A stretch of 25,008 nt of DNA from JABZIP01 sp052173355 (GCA_052173355.1 JBQMYS010000016.1:1-25008); one strand, 5' to 3'. Shown: positions 7,615 to 15,643, counted from the first letter of the stretch. The notes: generated from the letters alone by a model not told the origin. Translations and numbers: made by a program.

Positions 7615-7720
7615 TGATTGGAGTTAGTTTGACAGAAAGCAAATTTTCAAAAGTATATCTGATAAGATTAAGAAAAAATATATTTTATCAGTTATAACTT
7701 ATAAAATCGGAAAAATATCA

Positions 7721-7749
7721 TTGTATTTCGACTATAAATGTGCTATACT
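7721..7749 (+). promoter_or_regulatory. sigma-A promoter of the AAA ATPase gene
   Basis: TTGTAT (7721-7726), a 17-base spacer and TATACT (7744-7749) predict a start near 7756, about 25 bases before the ATG. The ribosome site is the GAAAGGGGAC stretch just upstream of the start. Confidence 0.7.
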
Positions 7750-7779
7750 ATGTATAATTTATAGAAAGGGGACGCAATC

Positions 7780-8994
7780 ATGATTAAACGTGAAATGTAT
7801 ATGCGTCGTATTCGTCCATTTATAGGTACTGAACTTATAAAGGTTATGACCGGTATTCGTCGTTGTGGAAAGTCGGTAATGCTTGAGCTTATAAAGTGCG
7901 AGCTGGTAGAATCCGGTGTAAGCCCGTCGCAGATTATCTTCATTAACTTTGAGGATATGAGTTATTACAACCTGCAAACTGCCAAAGCTTTACATGATGA
8001 GATTACTAAGAGAACTGAAGATATTGAAGGCAAGGTGTATCTGTTCTTCGACGAAATTCAGGAAGTAAAAGAATGGGAAAAATGTATTAACTCTTTTCGT
8101 GCTTCACTTAACTGCGACATTTATATCACCGGCTCGAATGCAAATTTGTTATCAGGTGAACTTGCAAGCTATTTGGCGGGGCGATATGTTGAGTTTGTTA
8201 TATATCCTTTTTCGTTTGCAGAATTTATGAATTTATACCGCCCTATTGTTTCTGATGAATCAATTCGGAAAGGTTTTAAGCAATATCTTTTGTCAGGAGG
8301 CATGCCGTATCTATGCAATATTCAATATGCCGAGGCACCATCTAAACAATACCTTAATGATCTTTTCAATTCCGTTCAGCTAAAGGATGTTGTGAAGCGA
8401 AACAAAATCAGAGATGTAGATTTGCTTGAGCGCATCATAGTTTATGTAATGGCAAATGTAGGAAATACTTTTTCTGCGACTTCTATTGCAAAATTTCTGA
8501 AAAGTGAGCAGCGCACAGTAGCACCGGAAACGATTTTGAATTACATTAAATATTGTTGTGATGCTTATTTGTTCTATCAGGTGAAGCGAGAGGATTTGCA
8601 AGGGAAACAGATCCTTGCCTCTAATGAAAAATATTACATTGCAGACCATGGTATAAGGGAGGCTGTTTATGGCGGTAATGCACGAGATATAAATAGTATC
8701 CTTGAGAATATGGTTTATCTGGAACTTTTGCGTAGAGGCTATGAGGTTACTGTTGGAAAAATAGGGAACAAGGAGGTTGACTTTGCGTGCGATAAATGTG
8801 GTGAGAAGCTATATATTCAGGTTGCATATTTGCTTGCGTCGGAAGAGACTGTTGCCAGAGAATTCGGGGTATATAACAGCGTTAGAGATAATTTCCCGAA
8901 GTATGTAGTTTCCCTAGACGAGTTTGATATGAGTCGAAACGGTATAAAACACCGAAATATTCGTGAATTTCTTTTGATGGAGGAGTGGAACTAA
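7780..8994 (+). CDS. AAA family ATPase with C-terminal DUF4143/PD-(D/E)XK-like domain
   Basis: This 404-residue protein belongs to the widespread 'ATP-binding protein, DUF4143' group, whose cellular role is not settled. The N-terminal AAA core has Walker A GIRRCGKS (residues 25-32) and Walker B with VYLFFDEIQE (Asp91, Glu92), then a sensor segment ITGSNANLL. The C-terminal part has a predicted winged-helix stretch and a nuclease-like end with KEVDF (Glu332, Asp334) and YIQV, the usual (D/E)...(Q)xV layout of the family. It stands alone with its own promoter, between a terminator and a 320-base gap. Arginine is often written CGT here (five times in the first 28 codons), unlike the AGA/AGG-rich SLH genes, a weak hint of transfer. 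Family assignment is firm; function is unknown. Confidence 0.88.
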   Translation: MIKREMYMRRIRPFIGTELIKVMTGIRRCGKSVMLELIKCELVESGVSPSQIIFINFEDMSYYNLQTAKALHDEITKRTEDIEGKVYLFFDEIQEVKEWEKCINSFRASLNCDIYITGSNANLLSGELASYLAGRYVEFVIYPFSFAEFMNLYRPIVSDESIRKGFKQYLLSGGMPYLCNIQYAEAPSKQYLNDLFNSVQLKDVVKRNKIRDVDLLERIIVYVMANVGNTFSATSIAKFLKSEQRTVAPETILNYIKYCCDAYLFYQVKREDLQGKQILASNEKYYIADHGIREAVYGGNARDINSILENMVYLELLRRGYEVTVGKIGNKEVDFACDKCGEKLYIQVAYLLASEETVAREFGVYNSVRDNFPKYVVSLDEFDMSRNGIKHRNIREFLLMEEWN

Positions 8995-9035
8995 GAGAAA
9001 TTTTTGTACTTTTTTGTTATAATGTATGCCCGGAA

Positions 9036-9074
9036 TTGAAAACTTGGATGGGAATATTGTTAATATTTTAGCAA
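9036..9074 (+). promoter_or_regulatory. candidate bcd promoter overlapped by a Rex-like operator
   Basis: TTGTTAATATTTTAGCAA (9057-9074) matches the Rex operator form TTGTTAA-N4-TTAACAA with one mismatch. It overlaps a possible promoter: -35 TTGAAA (9036-9041) with -10 GTTAAT (9059-9064, 17-base spacer). Rex is known to repress bcd-etf and related fermentative operons of Clostridia when NADH is low. Binding here is inferred. Confidence 0.5.
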
Positions 9075-9186
9075 ATAAATTCACAATATTTAAGGAAAAT
9101 ACGTAAAAAAGTATAATTAAATAAAGAAATGAACACAAAAACAATATAAAAACATAAAAACGACTTGATTTTTTTCTTAAAATGAT

Positions 9187-9221
9187 GTTAAATATATTGT
9201 ATACGCTGTTATATATTTAAC
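9187..9221. promoter_or_regulatory. perfect 11-bp inverted repeat, possible operator
   Basis: GTTAAATATAT (9187-9197) is mirrored exactly by ATATATTTAAC (9211-9221) across 13 bases. It lies just downstream of TTGATT (9165-9170) and overlaps the possible -10 TTAAAT. There is no T-run after it, so it is not a usual terminator. Confidence 0.45.
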
Positions 9222-9314
9222 TAATGCGCAATTTGGATTTATTTTATACAGAATCCATAAAAACATCAATTCTCTTTGGAGAAAGATTATTAGAATTTTT
9301 AAGGAGGCATCTAC

Positions 9315-10457
9315 ATGAACTTTCAATTAACGAAAGAACAAGAATTCGTACAGAAGACGGTAAGAGCGTTCGCAGTAAACGAAGTCGAACCGCTCGCAGC
9401 AGACATCGACAAGGAGCATAGATTCCCTGTAGAAACTGTTGAAAAGATGGCAAGATATGGTTTTATGGGAATTCCGTTTCCAACAGAACTCGGAGGAGCA
9501 GGTGGAGATCATATATCTTATGCAATGACAGTTGAAGAACTGGCAAGGGTGTGCGCATCTACATCTGTAATTGTTTCAGCACATACTTCGCTTTGCTGCT
9601 GGCCAATTTTCCACTGGGGTAACAAAGACCAGAAGGAAAAATATCTTCCTAAATTACTTTCAGGTGAGCATCTTGGAGCATTCGGTTTGACAGAGCCAAA
9701 CGCAGGTACGGATGCTTCCGGACAGCAGACAAGAGCTGAACTTGTTGGTGACGAGTGGGTTCTAAACGGTGCAAAGGTATTTATTACAAACGGTGCTTAT
9801 GCAGATATATTTGTAGTAATGGCTATGACAGACAAGTCGCAGGGTAATAAAGGTATTTCCGCTTTCATAGTAGAAAAAACCGACCCGGGATTTTCGATTG
9901 GTAAAGTTGAGGATAAGCTTGGAATTTGTGCATCTTCTACAACTGAACTTATTTTCCAAAATTGCAGAATTCCGAAAGATAGATTGCTCGGCGGACTCGG
10001 TAAGGGATTTAAAGTTGCTATGTCTACGCTTGACGGCGGACGTATCGGAATCGCAGCGCAGGCACTGGGAATTGCACAGGGAGCATTGGACGTAACTGTT
10101 GATTACATGAAAGCAAGAAAACAGTTCGGTAAGAAACTTTCTCAAATGCAGGCACTTCAATTTGAGGTTGCGGATATGGCTACAAGAATTGAAGCATCAA
10201 GACTTCTTGTATACAAAGCGGCTGATTTGAAAGATAAGGGACTTCCTTACGGTAAGCATGCAGCTATGGCTAAGCTTTTTGCTGCTGAAACGGCTATGCA
10301 TGTAACTACTAAGTGCGTACAGCTTCATGGAGGTTATGGATACACTAGAGATTATCCGGTTGAGAGAATGATGAGAGATGCTAAGATTACTGAAATCTAT
10401 GAAGGAACTTCAGAAGTTCAGAAAATGGTAATAGCCGCATCTGTTATAGGTAAATAA
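9315..10457 (+). CDS. bcd: butyryl-CoA (short-chain acyl-CoA) dehydrogenase
   Basis: This FAD enzyme reduces crotonyl-CoA to butyryl-CoA in the cytoplasm, in complex with EtfAB in butyrate-forming anaerobes. At 380 residues it has the usual family length. Visible signatures are the N-terminal helical domain, GLTEPNAGTDAS (FAD/substrate loop), FITNGAYAD, DGGRIGIAAQALGIAQGA, RKQFGK, QLHGGYGYTRDYPVERMMRDA and the C-terminal YEGTSEVQ, where Glu363 is the expected catalytic base. The start ATG sits seven bases after AAGGAGG. etfB follows after 21 bases and etfA after a further 15, so the three are one operon, probably under the Rex-like site upstream. Butyryl-CoA specificity is inferred from context, since the family also includes other short-chain acyl-CoA dehydrogenases. 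Confidence 0.93.
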   Translation: MNFQLTKEQEFVQKTVRAFAVNEVEPLAADIDKEHRFPVETVEKMARYGFMGIPFPTELGGAGGDHISYAMTVEELARVCASTSVIVSAHTSLCCWPIFHWGNKDQKEKYLPKLLSGEHLGAFGLTEPNAGTDASGQQTRAELVGDEWVLNGAKVFITNGAYADIFVVMAMTDKSQGNKGISAFIVEKTDPGFSIGKVEDKLGICASSTTELIFQNCRIPKDRLLGGLGKGFKVAMSTLDGGRIGIAAQALGIAQGALDVTVDYMKARKQFGKKLSQMQALQFEVADMATRIEASRLLVYKAADLKDKGLPYGKHAAMAKLFAAETAMHVTTKCVQLHGGYGYTRDYPVERMMRDAKITEIYEGTSEVQKMVIAASVIGK

Positions 10458-10478
10458 TTAAAGTAGGAGGAATAAAAA

Positions 10479-11276
10479 ATGGCATTTAAGATTCTTGTGT
10501 GTGCAAAACAGGTTCCTGATACAAATGAAATTAAAATCAATCCTGAAACAGGTACACTGATTCGTGACGGTGTTCCAAGCATACTTAATAACGACGACGC
10601 AAATGCTTTAGAAGAAGCATTGAAAATAAAGGATATGTATCCGGATACGCATATTACGGTAGTTTCTATGGGACCTCCACAGGCTCAGGATATGCTGTTT
10701 GAGTGTGTTGCTATGGGAGCTGACGAAGCTGTACTTCTAAGTGATAGAGCTGTTGGTGGTTCAGATACTTGGGCTACTTCAAATGCACTTACTGCAACAA
10801 TAAGAAAGATAGGCGATTTTGATTTGATATTCGCAGGCAGACAGGCTATCGACGGAGATACTGCACAGGTTGGACCGCAGATTGCAGAAAAACTTGGAAT
10901 TCCACAGGTTACATATGTTGAGGAATTCAAAATTGAGCCTAATATGAAAGAAATTACAGTAAAAAGACAGCTTGAAGATGGATATGAGCTTATTAAGCTT
11001 AACACACCTTGTATGCTTACAGCTATCAAAGAGCTTAACGAGCCAAGATATATGTCTATGAAAGGTATCTTCGATAAAGAAAAGAAGATATCCGTTTTGA
11101 GCGCTGCAGATGTAGAGGTGGATTTAAATACAGTAGGTCTAAAGCCGTCTCCAACTAATGTATTCCGCTCATTCACACCAAAGCCAAAGGGAAAAGGTGT
11201 AACTCTTGAGGGAGATACGGAAAAGGATATTGCAAAGACACTTCTAATCAACCTGAAGAAGAAGCATATCATTTAA
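10479..11276 (+). CDS. etfB: electron transfer flavoprotein, beta subunit
   Basis: This is the small subunit (265 residues) of the ETF heterodimer that passes electrons between NADH, ferredoxin and butyryl-CoA dehydrogenase. The N-terminus has the VCAKQVPDT motif and the body has GRQAIDGDTAQVGP, the nucleotide-binding segment typical of EtfB. The conserved recognition-loop region follows near LNEPRYMSMKGIF. In anaerobes this operon layout (bcd-etfB-etfA) goes with flavin-based electron bifurcation, in which two NADH reduce crotonyl-CoA and ferredoxin together. That EtfB binds a bifurcating FAD here is inferred from the operon and motif, not shown. GGAGGAATAAAAA precedes the ATG. Translation is probably coupled with its neighbours. 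Confidence 0.94.
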   Translation: MAFKILVCAKQVPDTNEIKINPETGTLIRDGVPSILNNDDANALEEALKIKDMYPDTHITVVSMGPPQAQDMLFECVAMGADEAVLLSDRAVGGSDTWATSNALTATIRKIGDFDLIFAGRQAIDGDTAQVGPQIAEKLGIPQVTYVEEFKIEPNMKEITVKRQLEDGYELIKLNTPCMLTAIKELNEPRYMSMKGIFDKEKKISVLSAADVEVDLNTVGLKPSPTNVFRSFTPKPKGKGVTLEGDTEKDIAKTLLINLKKKHII

Positions 11277-11291
11277 GGAGGAATAGATATA

Positions 11292-12398
11292 ATGGCAACA
11301 ATGAATATTGAAGATTATAAACATATTTGGGTTTTCGTAGAACAGCGTGAAGGAAAACTCATGAACGTGGCACTGGAACTCCTAGGAGAGGGTCACAGAC
11401 TTTCAAGAGAAATAAGTGCAGATACAAAAGTGAATGCCGTTTTGGTTGGTGATAATGTAGAACATCTTGCAAAAGAGTGCTTTGAGTATGGTGCAGATAC
11501 TGTTTATCTAATTGAAGATCCGTTGCTGAAGCAGTATACTACAGATGCATATACAAAGGTAATTACGGATGCAGTAAATGAGTATAAGCCTGAAATCTTC
11601 TTGTATGGTGCTACTCATATAGGTAGAGATTTGGCTCCTCGTGTAGCTGCAAGACTCGATACAGGACTTACAGCTGACTGCACACATCTTGATGTAAGCG
11701 TTGCAGGATATATCAAATACGCAGAAGAAAATACAACTTTAAATACTAAGTCTTTAAAGCCGGACGATCCTGATAAGGGACTTAAGATGACTCGTCCTGC
11801 ATTTGGCGGAAACTTGATGGCTACCATCATTTGCCCAAGAACAAGACCTCAGATGGCTACAGTAAGACCGGGTGTAATGCAAAAGAATGAACCTAAAGCA
11901 GGTGCAACGGGAGAAATAGTTAGAATTAAGCCTACGATTTCTGCTGACGACATCAAAGTTAAGGTGGTTGAAGTTGTTAAATCCGCTAAAGAACTTGTTT
12001 CTTTGACAGATGCAGACATAATATGCGCAGCAGGCAGAGGGCTTGGCGACAAAGCGGGATTTAAACTTATGGAAGAATTGGCAGCTAAGGTTGGCGGAGT
12101 AGTAGCAGCTTCAAGAGCGGCTGTAGATGCGGGTTGGATTGACCATTCTCGTCAGGTAGGACAGACAGGTACTACTGTAAAACCTAAAATTTACTTTGCA
12201 TGCGGTATTTCAGGTGCTATTCAGCATTTAGCAGGTATGCAGGATTCCGATATAATCGTAGCTATAAATAAGGATCCGGATGCTCCAATTATGGAAATTG
12301 CGGACTATGCAATTCCGGGAGATTTGTATAAGGTAATTCCGGAAATTATAGCTGAGTGGGACAATGCAGAAGCACTTTATGATGCTTCCACAAAATAA
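11292..12398 (+). CDS. etfA: electron transfer flavoprotein, alpha subunit
   Basis: This is the large ETF subunit (368 residues), pairing with EtfB and docking on butyryl-CoA dehydrogenase. The C-terminal FAD-binding domain is clear: GGVVAASRAAVDAGW, RQVGQTGTTVKPKIYFACGISGAIQH and INKDPDAPIMEIADY. The N-terminal domain shows VFVEQREGKL and LYGATHIGRDLAPRVAARL. The protein is somewhat longer than common EtfA because of an extra segment around residues 138-160 (near YIKYAEENTTLNTK). No N-terminal ferredoxin domain is fused, as occurs in some clostridial EtfA. AAGGAGG lies upstream of the start with 15 bases between stop of etfB and ATG. A terminator follows at 12419, closing the operon. Confidence 0.94.
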   Translation: MATMNIEDYKHIWVFVEQREGKLMNVALELLGEGHRLSREISADTKVNAVLVGDNVEHLAKECFEYGADTVYLIEDPLLKQYTTDAYTKVITDAVNEYKPEIFLYGATHIGRDLAPRVAARLDTGLTADCTHLDVSVAGYIKYAEENTTLNTKSLKPDDPDKGLKMTRPAFGGNLMATIICPRTRPQMATVRPGVMQKNEPKAGATGEIVRIKPTISADDIKVKVVEVVKSAKELVSLTDADIICAAGRGLGDKAGFKLMEELAAKVGGVVAASRAAVDAGWIDHSRQVGQTGTTVKPKIYFACGISGAIQHLAGMQDSDIIVAINKDPDAPIMEIADYAIPGDLYKVIPEIIAEWDNAEALYDASTK

Positions 12399-12418
12399 AG
12401 CATAAATAAAATTAAAAG

Positions 12419-12451
12419 AGCAGCCGTAGTTTTAACTATAGCTGCTTTTTT
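12419..12451 (+). terminator. rho-independent terminator of the bcd-etfBA operon
   Basis: AGCAGC (12419-12424) pairs with GCTGCT (12441-12446), extended inward by GTAGTT/AACTAT after one mismatch, and is followed by T5. It separates the operon from the ferredoxin gene. Confidence 0.85.
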
Positions 12452-12486
12452 GTGTAAAAGAATAAGTTTTTGTGTATAAATGACTT

Positions 12487-12506
12487 AAGATTTTTGATAA
12501 AATCTT
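12487..12506. repeat. perfect 8-bp inverted repeat upstream of the ferredoxin gene
   Basis: AAGATTTT (12487-12494) and AAAATCTT (12499-12506) flank TGAT. It sits 26 bases before the ferredoxin start. It may be a small operator or a weak hairpin; no clear promoter boxes could be aligned to it. Confidence 0.35.
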
Positions 12507-12532
12507 ATTTTGATAAGTTTTGGAGGGATTGT

Positions 12533-12718
12533 ATGAAAGAATTGAAAAAAGCATATATACATGGTGAAAAATGCATAGGTTGTGGTGGCTGTAAGCGAAA
12601 TTGCAAGTTTGATGCGATATATCGAGGTAAGAGCTATTACATTATCGAACGTGAAAAGTGCACAGCCTGTCAAGCCTGTTTTAAAATGTGTCCTGCGGAT
12701 GCCATTGAAATGTGCTAA
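12533..12718 (+). CDS. small 2[4Fe-4S] ferredoxin
   Basis: This is a 61-residue soluble electron carrier. Two full cysteine motifs are present: CIGCGGCKRNC (Cys14, 17, 20, 24) and CTACQACFKMCP (Cys43, 46, 49, 53). The Pro normally following the first motif is replaced by Lys-Phe, while the second keeps Pro. The start is ATG 12533 behind TGGAGGG (about 12521-12527); an in-frame upstream ATG at 12470 would add an unlikely 21-residue extension without a good ribosome site. It lies just downstream of bcd-etfBA, beyond that operon's terminator. It may carry the electrons that bifurcation puts onto ferredoxin, but this partnership is inferred from position only. The stop overlaps the stop of the convergent racemase gene. 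Confidence 0.88.
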   Translation: MKELKKAYIHGEKCIGCGGCKRNCKFDAIYRGKSYYIIEREKCTACQACFKMCPADAIEMC

Positions 12719-13803
12719 ATTTGAACTTCTATTTTTACGTTTTGAGAGCTGGTAGCGTAAACCATATTGCAGTAAGAAAGCCCAAAGGATAATTTGTCTC
12801 CGATTTTTAAATTATTTTTGATTGCTTCAACATCTAAGATTAAGTGATCGCTACTTGCTCCAAGTATTTCTACTCCTTCAGTTTTCGGCATGAGTGCATC
12901 CACATCCCCAACATCGACTCTGCCTAATGCTACGAGTGCACGTTTTCTTATGCCTCTGTCCTCATAAGTTTGGATATTTCCGAAAGCATCGTAAGAAAGT
13001 TCGCCGACAGGGAAACTGGGTTTATCTTTTAATTCTATGATTTCGCCCTCAAGAGTAAATACATCTTTGTGAAGGAAGCCGGCATCGGTTTCAAAGAGTT
13101 TTTCATAATCGCACGCAAGTATTATACCCTCGCCTATTCTTAGGTGATTTATACGTTTCGGCATGGATTTGTCAAAGACCATCATGGTTGATGTTGTACC
13201 GCCTCCCGATATTATTTCAAGGGTTCTTTCGATTTTTTCTTCAATTTTTTCAGCTATTTCGATAAGTTCGCTCATCTTCGCAGGTGTTGCTTTAATAGAA
13301 CCGTAACACCCGAGGTTAGTACCGATTCCTGCCAACTTTACAAATTTAAAGCTCTTTTCTATTAAAATTGCAAGTTCTATAAGTTCATCTTTATTCCAAA
13401 ATCCTTCGCGTAAATCTCCTAAATCAGCCATTAAAACGACTTTATGGGTTTTATTTTGTTTTTCACATTCTATTTCCAAAGCTTCAATTACAGATTTTTC
13501 GCTTTGTAAACTGTAAGATGCATAGCGCACAACTTCTTCAATTTCACTAATCATAGGTACTCGAATTAGAAATAGCGGTTTTTTACATTTTATGAGGGAT
13601 GCCGATTCTAATTGTTCTATTCTTGAAGAAGCGATAAAATCGCAATCGGATTCATCAAATGCTTTTACCATATCAGGTATTGCATGGAAGCCTTTTATTA
13701 CACCTGCTACGGAAATATCAAGTTCTTTGCAACGCGAGCATATTGCATCAATATTTTCTTTGAAATGATTTAAGTTTACTATCAATTTTGGATGTGTGCT
13801 CAT
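12715..13803 (-). CDS. alanine/ornithine racemase-family PLP-dependent enzyme
   Basis: This 362-residue cytoplasmic enzyme has the alanine racemase (fold type III) architecture. The N-terminal barrel has the PLP lysine in VAGVIKGFHA (Lys37), then VVLMADLGDLREGF, GIGTNLGCYG, and ISGGGTTS, which should bind the PLP phosphate. The C-terminal beta domain has GELSYDAFGN and a YATSSQNVKIE end. This subgroup includes clostridial ornithine racemase (Orr) and YhfX-like proteins; the substrate cannot be told from sequence. The start follows AAGGAGATAACC. It ends convergently on the ferredoxin gene with a 3-bp overlap. Upstream on the same strand lies tRNA-Thr and its terminator, with only 20 bases between the T-run and the start codon, leaving no room for a separate promoter in that gap. 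Confidence 0.85.
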   Translation of the reverse strand: MSTHPKLIVNLNHFKENIDAICSRCKELDISVAGVIKGFHAIPDMVKAFDESDCDFIASSRIEQLESASLIKCKKPLFLIRVPMISEIEEVVRYASYSLQSEKSVIEALEIECEKQNKTHKVVLMADLGDLREGFWNKDELIELAILIEKSFKFVKLAGIGTNLGCYGSIKATPAKMSELIEIAEKIEEKIERTLEIISGGGTTSTMMVFDKSMPKRINHLRIGEGIILACDYEKLFETDAGFLHKDVFTLEGEIIELKDKPSFPVGELSYDAFGNIQTYEDRGIRKRALVALGRVDVGDVDALMPKTEGVEILGASSDHLILDVEAIKNNLKIGDKLSFGLSYCNMVYATSSQNVKIEVQI

Positions 13804-13823
13804 GGTTATCTCCTTTTATTTAC

Positions 13824-13851
13824 AAAAAAAGCATACTGCAAAGCAATATGC
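13824..13851 (-). terminator. terminator between tRNA-Thr and the racemase gene
   Basis: On the minus strand GCATATTGC pairs with GCAGTATGC (one T-G pair, TTT loop), followed by seven T (complement of 13824-13830). It begins five bases after the tRNA CCA end. Confidence 0.82.
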
Positions 13852-13855
13852 AAAA

Positions 13856-13931
13856 TGGAGCTACTGACAGGATTTGAACCTGCGACCTGCTGATTACGAA
13901 TCAGCTGCTCTACCGGCTGAGCCACAGTAGC
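13856..13931 (-). tRNA. tRNA-Thr (anticodon CGU)
   Basis: On the minus strand, acceptor arms GCTACTG and CAGTAGC pair over seven bases. The D arm contains GGCTCAGCCGGTAGAGC. The anticodon stem GCTGA/TCAGC encloses the loop TTCGTAA, giving anticodon CGT, which reads ACG (Thr). The T arm has GGTTCAAATCC. Discriminator T and CCA are encoded. Total 76 bases. Confidence 0.95.
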
Positions 13932-13942
13932 ACGTCTTTAAT

Positions 13943-13971
13943 AATATATCATTTTTAAATCTAAAATTCAA
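13943..13971 (-). promoter_or_regulatory. promoter of tRNA-Thr
   Basis: On the minus strand TTGAAT (13971-13966), a 17-base spacer and TATATT (13948-13943) end 11 bases before the tRNA 5' end at 13931. Confidence 0.7.
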
Positions 13972-14056
13972 TACATTTTATCAAAAATGTGGTAAAATAT
14001 GTTTGAGTTTATTGAATATAGGTTGTATTTATAGAATTTTAATGTCGGGAGTGCTT

Positions 14057-15643
14057 ATGAAAACCGCTTATATAAATGGAAAAATATTTACATCTGACTT
14101 GTCGAACAAGTATACATCACAGTTTTTAGTTGAAAATGGAAAATTTATAAAAGTAAGAAATACGGATGAACTTATATTAAATGCAGATAAAGTTGTGGAT
14201 TTGGATGGAAAAACGGTAATACCCGGAATAGTTGATGCACATATGCATCCGCTGATGCTGGCAGATTATAGCAAGCAAATTGCATGCTTGCCGCCGAGTA
14301 TAAACTCGATAAAGCAATTAAAGTCTGTAATAGCTGAAACGGTGAAATCAAAGAATCCGGGAGAATGGATACTTGGATGGGGATATGACGAGGGTAAATA
14401 TATAGAAGGTAGAAGTCCGAATAGATGGGATTTGGATGAAGTCGCACCGAACAATCCTGTTTTTATAGTTAGGAGTTGTGAGCATATAAGGTGTGTAAAT
14501 AGCAAGGCTTTTGAAATTTGCAATATCACAGATGCGACTCCTGATCCGCAGGGAGGGCATCTGGGCAGAGATGAAAGGGGGAGACTCACAGGCATACTGG
14601 AAGAAAATGCCAGAAATCTTGTTTTGCCGTTTATGCCGAAAAAAACAGAAGAAGAACGTGTCGAATCTTTAGTGCAACTGGGAAAAATGCTCGCTTCTCA
14701 AGGGATAGTGGCAGTAGCGGATATGGGGAATTTACATGCCGGAGGCAATTACGAAATTTTTAAAAAGGCTGCATGTAACGGTTTTTCACAAAAGGTTAGT
14801 ATATATTATATGTGGGATTATTTTTGCGATGATGAAAAATTTGAGATTACTAAAGAACAGCTTGATTATTCAAGCGATATACGTATAGCAGGGATAAAAT
14901 TGATAGGAGACGGCAGCATTTCCGGAAGAACCGCTTGGCTCAAAAAACCTTACTTAGATACTGATAATTTTGGGATTCCTGTATATTCCGATGACAGCAT
15001 GGAAAAAGCCATACGGTTTGCTAAAAAAAATTTATGCCAGATAGCAGTTCATGCCATGGGCGGACAGGCGATAGACCGAGTGATAGAAAGACTATCTGAA
15101 GAATCGGATTGGACGGATGGGCGAGTACCGTTTTTACGAATTGAACATCTGACGGAGCCTAGTGAAAATGCTATGAAAAAAGCTTGTGAGTGTGGATTTG
15201 CTTTTGCTTGTCAGCCTATATTTGCGTTTTCAGAAATTGAAAGTTACAGAAAAAATTTAGGCGAAGAACGAATTAAGAGTCTGTATCCTTTTAAAAATAT
15301 GTTGGATAACGGTGTAAAGATGTGTATTTCTACGGATGCACCTGCAACGTCATGGGCAATGCCGTCGGAACCGTTTGTTAATATGAAAGCTGCCGTAACA
15401 AGGGTCGCTTACGACGGAACGGATATTGGCAGTTTACAAAAATTGGATATAGAGACTATTGTAAGACTTTATACAAAAGAGGGTGCGGAAATTTCAGGTA
15501 TGCTTTTTACAGGTATGATAAAAGAAGGTTATGATGCTGATTTTATTATTCTTTCGGATGATATTTTTGAAATCGATCCTATGAAATTAGATGAGATTAA
15601 AGTAAATAAAACTTATATAAAAGGAGAATGTGTATTCGGATAG
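14057..15643 (+). CDS. amidohydrolase family 3 (YtcJ-like) metal-dependent hydrolase
   Basis: This 528-residue enzyme belongs to the amidohydrolase superfamily, which cleaves C-N or related bonds at a metal centre in a TIM barrel. Key features are VIPGIVDAHMHP (metal-binding HxH near residues 72-74), LIGDGSISGRTAWL, AVHAMGGQAIDRVIE (metal His), LRIEHLTEP (metal His), CISTDAPATSW (catalytic Asp), and a C-terminal beta-sandwich with GMIKEGYDADFIIL. Start ATG 14057 is chosen because CGGGAG lies just upstream and the family begins with a short beta strand such as TAYINGKIF; an earlier start at 14003 would add 18 atypical residues. It stands alone between the tRNA-Thr promoter region and tmRNA. 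Substrate is unknown; relatives include amidases and N-substituted formamide deformylase. Confidence 0.88.
   Translation: MKTAYINGKIFTSDLSNKYTSQFLVENGKFIKVRNTDELILNADKVVDLDGKTVIPGIVDAHMHPLMLADYSKQIACLPPSINSIKQLKSVIAETVKSKNPGEWILGWGYDEGKYIEGRSPNRWDLDEVAPNNPVFIVRSCEHIRCVNSKAFEICNITDATPDPQGGHLGRDERGRLTGILEENARNLVLPFMPKKTEEERVESLVQLGKMLASQGIVAVADMGNLHAGGNYEIFKKAACNGFSQKVSIYYMWDYFCDDEKFEITKEQLDYSSDIRIAGIKLIGDGSISGRTAWLKKPYLDTDNFGIPVYSDDSMEKAIRFAKKNLCQIAVHAMGGQAIDRVIERLSEESDWTDGRVPFLRIEHLTEPSENAMKKACECGFAFACQPIFAFSEIESYRKNLGEERIKSLYPFKNMLDNGVKMCISTDAPATSWAMPSEPFVNMKAAVTRVAYDGTDIGSLQKLDIETIVRLYTKEGAEISGMLFTGMIKEGYDADFIILSDDIFEIDPMKLDEIKVNKTYIKGECVFG

Larger units (their letters stand above)
8995..9314 (+). 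other. 320-base regulatory gap upstream of bcd
   Basis: No credible gene lies here. It holds a Rex-like operator over a possible promoter (9036-9074), a third Rex-type half-site TTCACAA (9080-9086), a perfect 11-bp inverted repeat (9187-9221), and a possible second promoter (TTGATT 9165-9170 with TTAAAT 9188-9193). The bcd ribosome site AAGGAGG is at 9301-9307. It is very AT-rich. Confidence 0.7.

Noticed and set aside
9224..9421. A 65-codon frame overlapping the start of bcd.
   Set aside because: It overlaps a clear bcd gene in another frame, has no ribosome site and no recognisable product.
12470..12532. A 21-residue N-terminal extension of the ferredoxin.
   Set aside because: ATG 12533 has TGGAGGG at proper spacing, and the protein from there has normal ferredoxin length. 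The extension covers the AAGATTTT inverted repeat.
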